Part shown: piece after piece, positions 12,830-25,071 of the stretch | How the letters are laid out: each line of letters opens with the position of its first letter | Numbering within the stretch: the stretch's first letter is position 1 | Assembly (NCBI GenBank): GCA_029783825.1 | Contig: JAREIK010014542.1 | Location: 1 to 64,000 of the forward strand | Reading direction: 5' to 3' | Source: Sapria himalayana | Taxonomy: Eukaryota > Streptophyta > Magnoliopsida > Malpighiales > Rafflesiaceae | Length of the DNA: 64,000 nucleotides | Notes under the pieces: model-generated | The model's database searches: none | What the model saw: the letters and a program-made list of their open reading frames with translations, nothing else | What the model was told of the DNA's origin: nothing | Made by a program: the position numbers and the translations under genes

Positions 12830-14601
12830 CTAACTGTGACTCCATATAGGACATATGCTGTTCCATTGCTTTTAAATTTTTTAAATTTCTTGCATTTATT
12901 CCATCAAATTAGTTATCTGCTCATCCTTATTTTTTAGTTCGGTCTCCATATCTACAATACATTCATTTGTTTCATGTTCTTGTTGTTCGACCACCCCATC
13001 CACCATTGCTGAGACAGATGAATTAGAAGCACGACTGCTACAACAAAATGCCACTCCCTTCGAGCCGATTCCATACTCTCGCTGCTTCTTTCGACCTCCT
13101 ATTATCTCCAAATAAATTGGACCTTAGTCAATTGGTTCAAGATTCATAGAACCCTCAACCTGTTGATGAGCAGCTGTCACACGTTCCTCCATTAGTCCTG
13201 AGATAAAATGGAGACAAACCTATTCTAGATTTACAAAAAATAAAATAAAAATTTTGCATTCAAAATAATATTCATAATGTATTGTAGTTTTATAAAGTCT
13301 AATTAATATAACAATTTCTTATGCAATCATCTGAGTCTTGTCGTCAACATACTGACCATCGACTTTCTTCACATGCATCTTCCTGAAAATCTCATAGAAA
13401 TTTGGATCTCGACCCAATTCTCCAGCCTAAGAATATGTTTTTATTAATTAATAAGCAAACAAATGATAAAAAAATTTATCAAAATTATTAAAACTATGTA
13501 GAGATTATATTTATTGGTCTATTAGGACAACTAAAAAATATAGATATATTTAAAATTTTTAATTTGTACCAAATCTCGAGCGTGCTCGATGCTCGACTTT
13601 GAATCTCCTGTGTGTCGATAGATTCTTGTACCTAGTCCAGCAACCTCACTTCAGCGATTTTTGTGACAATATCTGATTTTTTCTTCACATCTGGCTCCTC
13701 CCAATAATTAAGCCACTCAAGTCAGTCTTGCTCAGATATAAAATCAGGCCTTTCTTTAATTTTCTTTAATTTATGAATAAAATCAGAATACCATTGAGCT
13801 GATTTGATCTCTCATAATGACTTTATCTTTCCATTAAATTTGTGTGGCCATGTGCACTGATTCTATAAAAAAAATGACAAAAAAATTTATATTAACAACA
13901 AGAACCTAATTATTTACTGCTTGAATAATAAACAACATAAAAGTTAAGTAATTAGATAATTATTTTTCAATTCTTTTGTTTTTTTATTTTTACTTGAAAG
14001 TCATTAAAATATGACTCCTTTGTTGATTGAGAAACTTTCTTCCAGGAGAAAGCTTTGGCATCATCCATTTTATTGAAACCCTTTGTAATTATAGTTGAAC
14101 ACTCGTGAGATAGAATAAAACTGTACAAATGAATAAATAACATAGAAAACAAGCAAATCATAACAATATAAAAAAATCACTGATAGTAACATCAAAATTT
14201 TTTTTCCAAATCAATCTTTAAAATTTTTTTTACCTCTCATCCACAATATCAATTTCTAACTTTGCACTGACTTTAGAGGAAGGTACAACATTTGATGATG
14301 TCGTTGGTAATGTAAATGGGGGAACAATCGGTGTAATTTATGGTCTAGAAGATTGAGATGGATCAAAAGTGTCCGCAGGAAGCACAATCGGTGGTGGGCT
14401 TACATCTGATAAAGGTGTTAGTAGAGGTCTCAATGATGGTGATGGTGATAAAAATGGAGATGGTGATTGTGATGTTGAAGTCAGGATATGATGGCTATGA
14501 GATGGTATTGATTCTGCAACATTATGTAACATACTAGATGAATTTGGTTCATTTCTATGTCCACGTCCAGCTCCACCATGACCATGTCCTTTAGGCGCCA
14601 T
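12830..14601 (-). pseudogene. CACTA second gene, Transposase_24-like, decayed (element B)
   Basis: Minus-strand copy of the gene at 6865-8642. It starts at 14601 with MAPKGHGHGGAGRGHRNEP and continues through a Ser/Pro-rich stretch (14338-14590). It then carries AFSWKKVSQSTKESYFNDFQ at about 13990-14070, the FDRH..HMKKVDGQYVDDKT-type segment at about 13340-13430, and a C-terminal coiled-coil-like part at 12896-13111. It ends at the TAG at 12832-12830. Stops and intron-like gaps separate the pieces. The inverted relation to element A is clear at protein and DNA level. It is probably inactive. Confidence 0.85.
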
Positions 14602-14740
14602 CTGATGTACAAAATAAAACAAAGAACAAAAAATAAAAAAATGATGAACAAGCATGCATTTTCGAATAAAACACACCAATAGATTTCAATAAAAATAAAA
14701 CATCTTTGATAGTTTAAATTTATGATAAAATTATAACAAT

Positions 14741-15250
14741 TTAATTATCATCATCATTATTATCCTCCAATGGATCTTCTAATATTTTGTCTGATTCCGA
14801 TAGAGTTCGAACTCATCTTCAGATAGAAATTGACCATCTTCAATTTTTATTGTGCCACCATCTGAGTCACATAAATTTTTTGGATCTTAATCTACTTCAA
14901 AGGCTCAATATTATTTGTCAATTTCCTGGAATGTCGGTGTAATTTCTACTAATGCACTTTTTTGTTGCGATGATGATACTTCAAATTTTGATCATGCTTT
15001 GATCTTGCAAATCGCCCACCCATATCTCTTTTCATGAGATAAACCCGGATATACATAATAATATACCTGAGTAGCTTGAACTGCCATAATAAATAGCTCA
15101 TTTAAATTATATCTGTGTTTATGGTTAACATCCACAAGCTTATAATCCGAATGAATATTTGTGCCCACATTTAGTTTAGGATCAAACCACTCGCACTTAG
15201 ATAAAAAATCCAGTTATTTTCGAGTCCATGATACTCCAACTAAATACATA
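14741..15250 (-). pseudogene. CACTA TNPD-like transposase, C-terminal fragment (element B)
   Basis: Minus-strand counterpart of 6240-6725 in element A. The stop (TAA, read from 14743 down) is preceded by an Asp-rich tail matching the DDSDVDN tail of A. Upstream lie the segment around GTGGGCACAAA and, at about 15160-15245, the end of the DUF4216 region (YLSGVS..KCEWFDP-type residues). It breaks off at about 15250 against the GATA satellite, so roughly the first 85 per cent of the gene is missing. Confidence 0.8.
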
Positions 15251-15261
15251 ATTATATGCCA

Positions 15262-16584
15262 TTTATTTATATCTCATCTATAGATAGAAATATACAAATA
15301 TATAGAGAGATTGATATATTAATAGATAGATAGTCAGATAGATAATTAGATAAACAGCTAGATATATTGATAGATATACAAATATATAGAGAGAAAAATA
15401 TATTGACAGATAGATAGACGGATAGATATATAGATAAAAAGATATATAAATAGATAGAGAGATAAAAGACAGATAGATAGGTAGATATTTAGATAGATAA
15501 TTAGATTGATAGAAAAATTAATAGAATGATTGATATAAAGATTTATAGACATAATAATAGAAAGATTAATATACATATTAATGGATAGATTGAAACATAG
15601 ATAGAAAGTGAGATAAATAAAAATATTGATAGAAATATATAGATAGATAGATAGATAGAAAACTAGATATACAAAAAGTTTAATAGATAGATAAATAGAT
15701 AGATTGAGAGTTTATTAGACAGCTAGATAGATAAATAAATAAATAGTTTGATAAATTATTAGATAGTTAGATAGATTAATAAATAGATAGAAAGATAGAT
15801 AATCAAATAGATAGATAGAAAATTGGATATATAGTTTGAAAGATATAGAAACTGATAGTTAGATTGAGATATATATATATATATATATAGTTAAATAGAC
15901 ATAAATATAGACAGATAATAGATTCAATGAAAGATAGATAGAAAGATAGACAGATAGATAGATAGATAGACAAAATGATAATTTAAAAGATAGACAGAAT
16001 GATAGATAGATAGATATATAGATTGATAGACAGAGAAATAAAAATAAAGATAAATAATTAGATATACAAATAGATAGACAGATAGATAGACATATAGATA
16101 GACATATAGTTAGATAAAAACATATACATATAGAAATGTAGATAAATAGATAGATCAATAGACAGACAGATAGATAGACAGATAGATATATAGAAAGATA
16201 GATAGATATACTAATAGATAGATAAACAGATAGATAGATTGAGAGATAGATAGACAGTCATATAGATAGAAAGATATACAGATTAATATACATATTGATA
16301 AAATGATTGATATACATATTGATAGATAGGTTGAATGATAGGTTGATAGACACATAGATAGACAAATAGATAGATAAATATAGATTATAGATAAAAAGAT
16401 AGACAAATAGATTTACATATAGATAGACAAAAACATAGATAGAAAGATAGATAGATATACAAATAAATAGACAGATAGATAAAAAAATATAAATATAGAT
16501 AGACAAACAATAGATAGATAGATAGACAGACAATTAGATTAAAAAAATAGATAGAAATATACACAGCTAGGCTGATAGATAGAA
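15262..16584 (+). repeat. GATA satellite block 1
   Basis: Degenerate GATA tetramers with GACA, AATA and TATA variants, GATA on the plus strand. It is not a plain microsatellite: its detailed order matches 33.9-35.2 kb (for example GTTTGATAAATTATTAG at 15746 and 34328, and GACAAAATGATAATTTAAAA at 15969 and 34521). The last 15 bp, 16570-16584, are a probable target-site duplication of LINE-1. The Tyr/Leu/Ser/Ile-rich minus-strand frames are artefacts. Confidence 0.95.
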
Positions 16585-16664
16585 AAGTGGTAGAGAGAGA
16601 AAGTGCATTCTTAGAGAGAGAAAATGCCATTTTTGAGCGAAGAAATCTCAAATTCAAGCTAAAA

Positions 16665-18202
16665 ATGGTGAATTCCAAATTGCTCTCTAATAAGAAATTG
16701 TTCTCATCTCTCTTCAAAGAAGCCGCACCCATTTTTCCAAACTTTGAAGCAAAAATGGAGTCTCCCGCAGTCCTATTTTCGAAGGAAGAAATCAATAAAG
16801 TGGAAGACTCATTTGAGCTCACTCTCATTGGAAAATTCTCGCACGGTCGGCATGAAATTAATGCCATTTATGATTTCTTCGCCTCCTTGAAGTTACGGGC
16901 AGTGGTGAAGCTCGTATGGTATGATGAAAAGCACGCCTTCTTCCAGTTAAAGGAAGAAGACGACTTCCTCCGAATATGGGGCAGAGGACAGTGGAGCATC
17001 GCGGGCTCCCCATGCGCATCTTCAAATGGTCACCGAGCTTCACACCTCTTGAGTAATCCTCGCATGCACTGGTATGGATTAACTTATCGAAACTCCCCTT
17101 GCACTTCTTTAACAAGTTATCTCTCTACTCTATTGGACTCTGCTTCGGTAAACCATGGCTTCTAGATGAGGCTACAACATGTATAACTAGGCCTAGTGTC
17201 GCTAGGATTTGTGTGGAAGTTGACATTAGGCTCCCCCTACCTAGTAGAGTGTGGATAGGCAGTGACCTTACCAATGGATTCTGGCAGGATGTCCATCCAG
17301 AATCCATCCCAAAATACTGCACATACTGCCACAGAATGAGGCATGAGGATGAAGTTTGCATGACCGTTGGAGGGAAGAAGAGAGAGGGGAAGTTTAGTAA
17401 AGAAGAGAGAAAATGGAAAGGGAGTGAATGGGTAAAAAAAGGGCAGTGTATAGGAGATAGTGACAAGAGCAAAGGGGAAGATAAAATATAGAGAGAGAAA
17501 AGATGAGCAGGGAATAGCATAGAAGAGGCAGAAATATCAAAGCAGAAGAAGCACCTTAGAGGAATGGAAGAAAGCCTAGAGGAGACAATGGGGATGGGGT
17601 AGAAAAGGGATTACTAGAAAAGGCTAAGGAAAGTGAGAGGGAGGCAGAAAGGGCAGAGAAAAAGGGAGACATAAGGAAGGATACAAGGCTGGAAAAGCAT
17701 TTAAAGGGGAAAAAATGGCAGATATCAGAAAGTGGTTAGAGGAGACATCCATGGAGGCGGAATGGGGAGTAAAAGGGTTGGAAGATAGAAGAGTAAAGAA
17801 AGCTAGAAGTAAGAGAAGGGAGGGGGTAAGAGAGACAAAACCAGTGGAGAAAATGGTATAATTTAACTGGGAAGAGGATGATCTTTTATTGGAGGAAGAA
17901 ACAGATGCAAAAAGCTGGCTCTTAATAAACACAAGCATGCGAGAAACTAAGATTGAATCAAAATTAACACATGACTATTCAGAAATAAGAAAACAGAAAA
18001 TAAGGAGTAATATCCCGCAAAAGAGAGAGAGAGCATTGGAGACTATTAGAAAAATGAGCAAAAGCCTGGGAAAAATTCAACTATTAAGCACAATAGAACA
18101 AGCCCCACCAAGTTCAATCAAACCCCCAAGAAACACGAAAAACATGTTAACAAGAAATATGATTTGAAGTACACAACTAGAGCACAAGCAAAGTTCACTT
18201 GA
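16665..18202 (+). pseudogene. LINE-1 ORF1 (DUF4283 and CCHC knuckle), broken
   Basis: Nucleic-acid-binding ORF1 of a plant LINE. The start is set at the ATG at 16665 (MVNSKLL) because the upstream frame has no other ATG. A DUF4283-type region covers about 16800-17100 (GKFSHGRHEINAIYDFFASL; EDDFLRIWGRGQWSI). A frameshift at about 17020-17100 moves into the frame of 17099-17491, which has WLLDEATTCITRPSVARICV and a zinc knuckle CTYCHRMRHEDEVC (CX2CX4HX4C). The following Lys/Glu-rich tail is broken by stops and frame changes, with the C-terminal piece at 17889 onward. The original frame appears to end at the TGA at 18200-18202, one base before the ORF2 start. Compare LINE-2 at 57236-58692. Confidence 0.85.
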
Positions 18203-18203
18203 A

Positions 18204-21200
18204 ATGTTTAATAGCTTATATTGGAATTTAAGAGGAGTGACGAACTCTCCTACTTTAAATAGACTAAGAAGATTAATTAAAATATATAAAATTAAGATAG
18301 TCATTATAGCTGAACCAATGGTAAATAAAGATCAGATAGATAAACATAGGAATGCTATTGGTCTTGAAAAGGCCTTTTCAAACGTAAATGGTAAATTATG
18401 GATCTTGTGGAAAAGATCGATGGATATTGAAATTATAGCAGAAGCTGAGCAGATTATAAGCTTTAAATTAAGAAGCCTTCAAGACCCAATTATATCTGTG
18501 GTGTATGCAAGCAATGCTAAGGAAGAAAGAAAAGCCCTAAGGAAGGAGATGGAAAAAATAGCAGCATTAAATTCTCCATGGATTATTGGAGGAGACTTCA
18601 ATATAATTAGAAATGCTAATGAAAAAAGAGGTGGAAAACCTCCTGACCAAATGGCATTAGCTCATTTTAATGAGGCAATTTCAAGAGCAAATCTAATGGA
18701 AGTAGACTTCCTAAGTTCTAATTTTACATGGTGCAATAACTGGAAGAGGAGGAAAGCGATCTGGTCTAGGCTAGATCGAGTCCTACTTAACACTAAATGG
18801 GTGGACAAGATTGGCAGAATAAAGGTCAGGCATCTCAATAGAACTTGCTCGGATCATAACCCTTTGCTTATAACATTTGAAAATAGTGAAGGGAAACATA
18901 AAGGATTTATGTTTCAAAATATGTGGGGAATGCATAAAGGGTATGATGACATAGTAAAGGAATCATGGGAAAAACATGTTTCAGGTAATCCTTTGCAAAT
19001 TTTAGCGAAGAAATTACGCAACTTAAGGCAGGCATTAAGCAAATGGAACAAGGAGATTTTTGGAAAAATCAATAAAAATATTCAGGAATTGGAACAGGAA
19101 GTGTCTACCTTAGAAATGGAGTTTGATCAAAAAGACTATAGCTCAAGTATCCAGCTGAACAAGGCCAAAGCTGAATTAAGACTGAGAATGTATATGGAAG
19201 AAGTTTTTTGGAAGCAAAGGGCGAGAATTAATTGGTTAAAAGATGGAGATAAAAATACAAAATTCTTTAATGTAATGGCCAAAGTAAGAATTCAAAAACA
19301 AAAAATAAAAGGGTTAAAAGCATCTAATGGTAAATGGTTAGATAAAGAAGAGGATATAGTAAATGAATTAAAAAAATATTTCAAAAATTTATTATGTAAG
19401 CCATTTACTCTGAGAAAAAACACATTAATTCAAAATAATGAGAGAAAAGTCTCAGAAAATGATAATAAAATTTTAGAAGAATTCCCAACAGAAGAAGTCA
19501 AAGAGGCAGTTTTCTATGCAAATAAAGATAGCACTGCAGGTCCTGATGGATGGAACAATGGGTTTTTTTAGTGCAGCTGGAACATTATTATAAAAGAGCT
19601 AGTCACAGCCATTGTTTGGATTTTTGCAGGAGCAGAAATTACAAAAGCATGGACTAATTCTTTTATTGTTTTGGTTCCTAAGAAAGCTAACCCGCAAACA
19701 GGAGAAGACTACAGGCCAATTAGTTTATGTAATTCAATCTACAAGATATTAGCTAAGGTTATTCAGAGTAGACTTAGTAAAATCCTCTCATCTATTATAT
19801 CAATAGAACAAACAGGTTTTGTTAAAGATAGATTGATGATGGAAAACATCAATCTAGCTTCAGAATTGATTAGAGAGATAGGAGCTATGTCGAGAGGACG
19901 TAATATAATATTGAAACTAGATCTTTCTAAAGCATTTGACAGGGTGGAATGTGAAATATTATGTTATTTAATGAGAAAAATGGGTTTCTCATAATTTTGG
20001 ATAGATTTAATACACAGATGTATAGGCATATGGGTTAAAATACATATAAATGGGCAAGCAGGCAAAGAATTTAAAACCTCAAGAGGACTTAGACAAGGGG
20101 ACCCTCTTTCTCCTTCCCTTTTTAATATCTATCTAGAACTCTTTATTGTAAATTTGAAAAAGGAAATGAGTGAATGGGAAATTGTTAGATATAAGCAACC
20201 AATAAACACACCGACGGTGTGCTGCTTGGCCTATGCAGACGATATTATAATTTTCTCAAATTCCAGTAACCGATCCATATGACATATGATGAAATTATTA
20301 AATACAATGGAAGAAGAACTGGACAGATGCTGAATAAGAATAAATGTCACATTATGATAGCAGAAAAATCTCTGAAAATATAGCTCAAAAGATAAAAAAT
20401 ATCATCGGATTCATATATAAAAGGGTGCGCTAATGTATCTTGGATGCCCGATCTATGAGGGAAGGCTAAAGGGGGAATACCTAGCATTCCTAGTAGAAAA
20501 TTAAGGCGAAAGATTGCAGGTTGGAATGAAAAGCTACTAAGCATGGCAGGAAGAGTTACTCTAATCATACATGTATTGAAAGGGTCACTGACACATACTC
20601 TAATGTCTTTACAGCCACCGAAAACTATCATAAGAAAACTAGAAAGAGAAATGTCAAACTTCCTATGGGGAAAAAGTGGAAGTAAAAATAAGCTGCATTG
20701 GAAAAAATGGGAAGACCTATGCTTTCCGTTAAAAGAAGCTGGCTTGGGCTTTTCAAATTTCAACGATATAGCAAAAGCTTGGGCCTGCAAGAATTGGTGG
20801 AGAATTAAAAATAATAAAAACAATAGCATATGGGTGGCATATATAAAAGCTAGATACGAACTAGGTAATAATGCCTTTAATAATACAAAAAGATCGTAAA
20901 AAAGTTGGAATTTAATTTACAAGCAGATAAATATGGTGGAAAATCATTCCATATTAACTAAAAGTGGTTGGAAATGGTCCTTAGATGCTCAAGGAAAATT
21001 TACATTAAAAAGTGTAAAAGTGCTGATCAGAACTAAAAAAATTCCACAATTGATTTTTGAAGAAGCATGGAAAAAGGAACTTCCACAAAAAATAAACATT
21101 TTTATGTGGAAACTCCTTTCAAAAGCCATCCCGATTGATGAGCACATTCAAAAGAAAGGTATAAGATTAGCATCTAGATGCGAATGTTGTAACTAAGAAA

Positions 21201-22103
21201 TAGAAAGTATGGATCATCTGTTTTCAACAGGGAAGATAGCTAAAAACATATGGAAGAAACTAGAAATAGAAGTTGAGTTAGAAAAAGTCTCGAATGTACT
21301 GATAAAAAGAATAAAAAAATGGAAGGAAAGTAAAACGAAGAACAAGATCATCAAATGGCTAAGGATATACATCCCTCACATTACTATATGGTGTCTCTGG
21401 AAAGCAAGAAATAAAAGTAGATTTGACGGCATTCCAATGAATGCAGTAAATATTCTAGAAGAAATTAAAAAATGTGCATTTATCTCAGCCTGTAGCCCTA
21501 TTAAGATTGGAAGTGTAGGAATAGATGAAAAGGAAAGAAGCTTGGGGTCTAATTACAAGGACAAAGAAAAGACCAGAAATTAAAATTATCAGATGGAAAA
21601 AGCCTCAACGTAATGGACTAGTATTAAATACGGATGGGAGCTTTAAAAGGGATATGGGAGTGGCAGGTGGAGGGGGGGTCATAAGAAATGAGGAAGGCAA
21701 AGTGATAAGAGCATTCACAATGAATGGTTTAGCCTCCTCCGCCTTGGATGCAGAGGTTATGGCTTTGCATAAAGGTTTACAAATATGTAAAGATAATAAT
21801 TTTCAGAATATTCAAGTGCAAGTTGATTCGAGTTTATTAGTAGATTTAGTAATAGGATAAATAGAGCTATGGAAACTAGAAGAAGATATTGATAAAATTA
21901 AAAATCTACTAATAGAACTTAAAAAGAAAATTATACATATATTCAGAGAAGCGAATGCTTTGGCAGACAAATTAGCAGAAGAGGGTATAAAGAGAGGTTT
22001 TCAAGAATTTGAAGAGAAAGATATCCCTGACAAATATAAAGGTTTAATAAGTTTAGATAAAATAGGTTTCCCATATATTAGAATTCAAAAAAACAAAAAG
22101 TAA
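18204..22103 (+). pseudogene. LINE-1 ORF2: endonuclease, reverse transcriptase, RNase H
   Basis: Replication protein of a plant LINE, starting at the ATG at 18204 (MFNSLYWNLRG). The endonuclease is complete at 18204-19000: N (WNLRG), E (AEPMV), GGDFN, WSRLDRV and SDHNPL. The reverse transcriptase follows (PISLCNSIYKI; LKLDLSKAFDR; RGLRQGDPLSPSLFN), with its catalytic LAYADDIIIFS at about 20228-20260. A zf-RVT region with CECC lies at about 21060-21240. The RNase H covers 21620-22000 (NTDGSF; DAEVMAL; VQVDSSLLVDL), ending at the TAA at 22101. Breaks include TAG at 19569-19571 where LINE-2 has CAG, a stop at about 19992, frameshifts at 20280-20520, and stops at about 20899, 21195 and 21858. The length of 3900 nt nearly equals LINE-2 ORF2 (3891 nt). 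Confidence 0.92.
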
Positions 22104-23143
22104 AAATTAGATCTAAAGGATAAAGAGGGGAAAAGAATAATTTTAAAAAAAATCTGATATACTAAAAAAATAAAAAGATAAATTTTGCAGATACAAACTC
22201 TTTTATAGGAGGAGGTCATGAAACAAGTTAAGAGCCACCCCGGTCCTGTGGGGAGGGCAATAAAAGATAGGCAAAAAAAATGTTCAGCTTGGGATATTGG
22301 AAATTTGTTTTGCTTGGTTGTATTTTTGGATTTTTTTTCAGACAGGTTAAAGATTTAAGGAGCAGTGAAAGTAAAGCTGCTGTAGGCTGGAATTTTTTGC
22401 TCTTTTTTCTGTTTTTTTTGTTTGTTTCTGGTTTCTTTGATTTTCAGGATAGCGTTAAACGGGCCATCAATCCATGCTCTTTTGAACTAAAAGTAATCTG
22501 TAATTAGCAAGATCTGCAATAGTCATGTGTTATGTATTTCAAACAGCTCTAAAGTCATGTGTTAGGTATACAAAGGGGGATAAGAAGTCGGTAATTTTCA
22601 GAATTCATGTGCTATATATTAAATAAAAGGATCTAGGAAAGGTAAGTGTCTAGTTTAGGTGTTCGGCAAGGACCAAGATGCGGCTAAGCAGACTTGAAAC
22701 AGCTCTTAAAAAGAAAGTTTAAAGCTATATCAGAGAATTAAGAAAGGCAAAGGAAGAGACAGACATCATGTAGAGAAAAGGCTCGGCAGAAACTCGTGTA
22801 GCATGGTGACAAGGTAATTTGAAAAGTGGGAAATAATTTTTTCTTGCATGGAAATAGGGCATATAAAGCATAGAGAGGGGGAAATTTGGAAAAGAGTAGC
22901 GATGATCTATGGAGTGCTAGGAAAATAAAAGATGGAAGCCTTGAGTAAAATAAAGATTGAAGAATCATATAGTTTTTTTTTTACTTTTGGAAAGCTCCTA
23001 GTTAGCACTAAGAAAATTTCATTATTTCTAGTCATTAGAAATGGGATATGAATGTAAGAGGGAAAAGGGTAGAAATAGCTTGTATAAACGGTATTCCTCT
23101 GCCAAAAGAGAGGGCTAAAATTAATAAACAAACCTAAAAAAAA
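22104..23143 (+). other. LINE-1 3' untranslated region and poly(A)
   Basis: About 1 kb of non-coding sequence after ORF2, ending in AACCTAAAAAAAA. The final part (GGGAAAAGGGTAG, CTTGTATAAACGGTATTCC, CCAAAAGAGAGGG) is conserved in the LINE-2 3' end at 52350-52440, which supports the end point and assigns both copies to one family. Confidence 0.85.
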
Positions 23144-23298
23144 GGTTGATAGATAGAATTGAATGAGAGATTGATAATATATTGATAGACAGATTGATAG
23201 ACAAATAGATTGATAGATAGACAGACAGATAGATAGATCCATAGATATATATAAATATAGATACTAAGATAGGTAAGTATATAGATAGATAGATATAT
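23144..23298 (+). repeat. GATA satellite block 2 (between LINE-1 and element C)
   Basis: A 155-bp remnant of GATA array isolated between two insertions. It matches about 35184-35340 of the uninterrupted array (TTGATAGACAGATTGATAGAC; GATAGGTAAGTATATAGATAG-type landmarks), which shows it was once continuous with blocks 1 and 3. Confidence 0.9.
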
Positions 23299-23672
23299 CA
23301 CAACAAGAACAATCACATATAGTTAGGGACAATTCCCTAGCTAAATGGGCATTTTCCATTGCTAAATGGGATATAGCAATGGATTAACGATGGATTAGTT
23401 CCCTATCTAAAGTGCTGGTCACTAAAATTTAGCGAGTAAAAAAATTCCTAGCTAAAGATTTAGCGAGGAAAAAAATTCCTAGCTAAAAATTTAGCGATGC
23501 AACCCATCGCTAAACAAAAATAGCAACGAAAGATCCCAAGCATAGTGATGGTCGCTAAATTTTTGCAACGAAAATGGTCCCTAGCTAAATAAATGTAGCG
23601 ATAGAAAAATCCGTTGCTAAAATAAAGATTTCCCTAGCTAATTTAGCAAGGGATTTTTCCCTTGCTAAAATA
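23299..23672 (+). repeat. Left terminus and subterminal repeats of element C
   Basis: CACAACAAGAA terminus followed by many copies, in both orientations, of GCTAAA/TTTAGC motifs (CCCTAGCTAAATGG, TTTAGCGAGGAAAAAAATTCC, CGTTGCTAAAATAAAG). The inverted arrangement within the repeats means the single strand can fold. These are the expected transposase or TNPA-type binding sites. Confidence 0.85.
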
Positions 23673-24176
23673 AAAGACCAAGATGCTATTTAAAATCAAT
23701 TTGAATAAAAATGAAACTATAAATAATTTATAATAAACAAAAAATAATATCATTTAATAACTTATTCTAATTCAATATTTTACATAATTGAAACAAAAAA
23801 ATATAATTTTATTACATCTTATTCATCAATGTATCTACCGACAGTGCATAAAATATAATATATCCATTCAATGACATTGTTTTCTTTCCCTCTACTCCTG
23901 CGATAACCATTTTTCTACTGCGACAAAGCTGCCCAAGTCACGGTACATATTGTCTAGTTAAAAATCTCATCATTTATACAAGCTTTGTATGATGAACAAT
24001 GTGGTATCATATTTGTAAGAAATTTAAACTACTCAGTCAAATTAAAATAAAAAAAAAGATATGCTTTGATCAATATATAATCATGCAATATATATGTAAA
24101 TATATACTAGCATTTCACTTGTATATATATTACTACAGAGTACGTACATAAAAACTATAGTATTATGTGTACATAT

Positions 24177-24202
24177 ATACTGAGTACAAATATACTCAGT
24201 AT
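24177..24202. other. Inverted repeat (hairpin 1) of module C1
   Basis: Arms ATACTGAGTA and TACTCAGTAT are perfectly complementary over 10 bp with a short loop. The same arms occur in module B2 at 11680-11707 and in weaker form in B1 (about 10465-10492) and C2 (about 25486-25512). Recurrence at the same module position suggests a constrained structure or a protein site, though shared ancestry alone would also give it. Confidence 0.75.
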
Positions 24203-24263
24203 ATATACATAAAATACTATCGTATTATATGTACGTATATACTAAATTTATTCGTACGTATAT

Positions 24264-24828
24264 AATGCATTTGTTGTTGATGCTACTCCCCACTGCCACT
24301 CCTACCGCCGCTGCCGCTGCCATTGTTGCTGCTAATACCACTACTACTTTCGCCATTGTTGTCGCTGCCTCTGCTATCGCCACTCTGCCGATGCTGCCGC
24401 CACAGCTGACGCCGCTAGCCCCATTATCGATGTTGCCGCTGCATGCCATAGTTACCACTACTGCCAGTAGCGCCGCTACCACTGTTGCCAGCACTACTAC
24501 CGCCGCCACCGCTATTGCCGTCGCCGCCTCCTCTGCTACTTTTGCCGCTGTTTCTGGTGGTGCCGCTGCTGCCGCCGCTGCCACTGCTACCAATGTTGCA
24601 TCGGTTGCTTGCAGATTCTGCTACCGTCGCTACTGCCGCAACCTCCACTATCACCGCTCCCACCACTCCCACCAATGCCGCAACCGCCACTACTACTGCT
24701 GCCGCTTCCGCCGGTGCCGCAGCTGCCACTACCACCGCTGCTCTTTCGTCGCCGCCTCCACTACCATCATTGTCACTGCTACCATCACTACCACTATTGT
24801 CACTTTTGCTGCTGCTACTGCTACTAAT
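24264..24828 (+). repeat. GC-rich three-base-periodic tract (C1)
   Basis: C-rich degenerate triplets on the plus strand. One plus frame is open for 230 codons (24229-24921) and runs from AT-rich flank through the tract into AT-rich flank on the other side; minus frames are also open. The product would be Ala/Thr/Val, then Cys/His/Arg-rich low-complexity sequence. It is rejected as a gene. Confidence 0.85.
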
Positions 24829-25071
24829 TATAGGCTTTTACATACCTATAATAGGCTAAAACTATACCCAAAAAATTTGAAGACACACAAACATATTCAC
24901 AGATATATAAAAAATAGGTAGTATAGACATGAACAAACACAAATTAAAGTTGATTATCATACAACTTAAACTAAAATTTAATTAAATAATTTAATATTTT
25001 TATATTAAATTTAATAAAATCAGAATCTATAAATTAAAATTTTAAATTAAACAAAAAAATTCATTTAATAA

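Larger units (their letters stand above)
10080..15250 (-). mobile_element. CACTA element B, one end present, other end lost
   Basis: A second CACTA copy with its genes on the minus strand. The left end starts with CACTACATGAAAAATTCC, a CACTA-type terminus, followed by GCTAGGGAA/TTAGC-type subterminal repeats. Then come two modules with GC-rich tracts, the conserved 3' region, the Transposase_24-like gene (minus), and the C-terminal part of the TNPD-like gene (minus). At about 15250, inside the DUF4216 region, the element ends and the GATA satellite begins, so the gene-5' half and the far terminus are absent. No target-site duplication can be assigned because only one end survives. It directly abuts element A in inverted orientation. 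Confidence 0.82.
16585..23143 (+). mobile_element. LINE-1: plant L1-type non-LTR retrotransposon, plus strand
   Basis: A 6.56-kb LINE with ORF1, ORF2 and a 3' untranslated region ending in eight A residues (23136-23143). GGCTGATAGATAGAA at 16570-16584 and GGTTGATAGATAGAA at 23144-23158 flank it as a 15-bp target-site duplication with one mismatch; because the flank is GATA-rich, the match alone is suggestive only. The empty-site paralogue at about 35184 supports the same boundaries. The 5' end lacks the 18-bp repeats found in LINE-2, so this copy is probably slightly 5' truncated. Both frames carry stops and frameshifts, so it is inactive. Confidence 0.9.
23761..25071 (+). repeat. CACTA module C1
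   Basis: Starts at CTTATTCTAATTCAATATTT and includes TCAATGTATCTACCGACAGTG, CAAGCTTTGTATG (near 23980), a hairpin at 24177-24202, the GC-rich tract, and the edge ACATACCTATAATAGG at 24840. The next module starts 1311 bp after this one. Confidence 0.85.

Noticed and set aside
24229..24921. A 230-codon frame through a GC-rich tract
   Set aside because: It runs from AT-rich flank through triplet repeats into flank on the far side. Frames are open on both strands, and composition is limited to a few residues per register.
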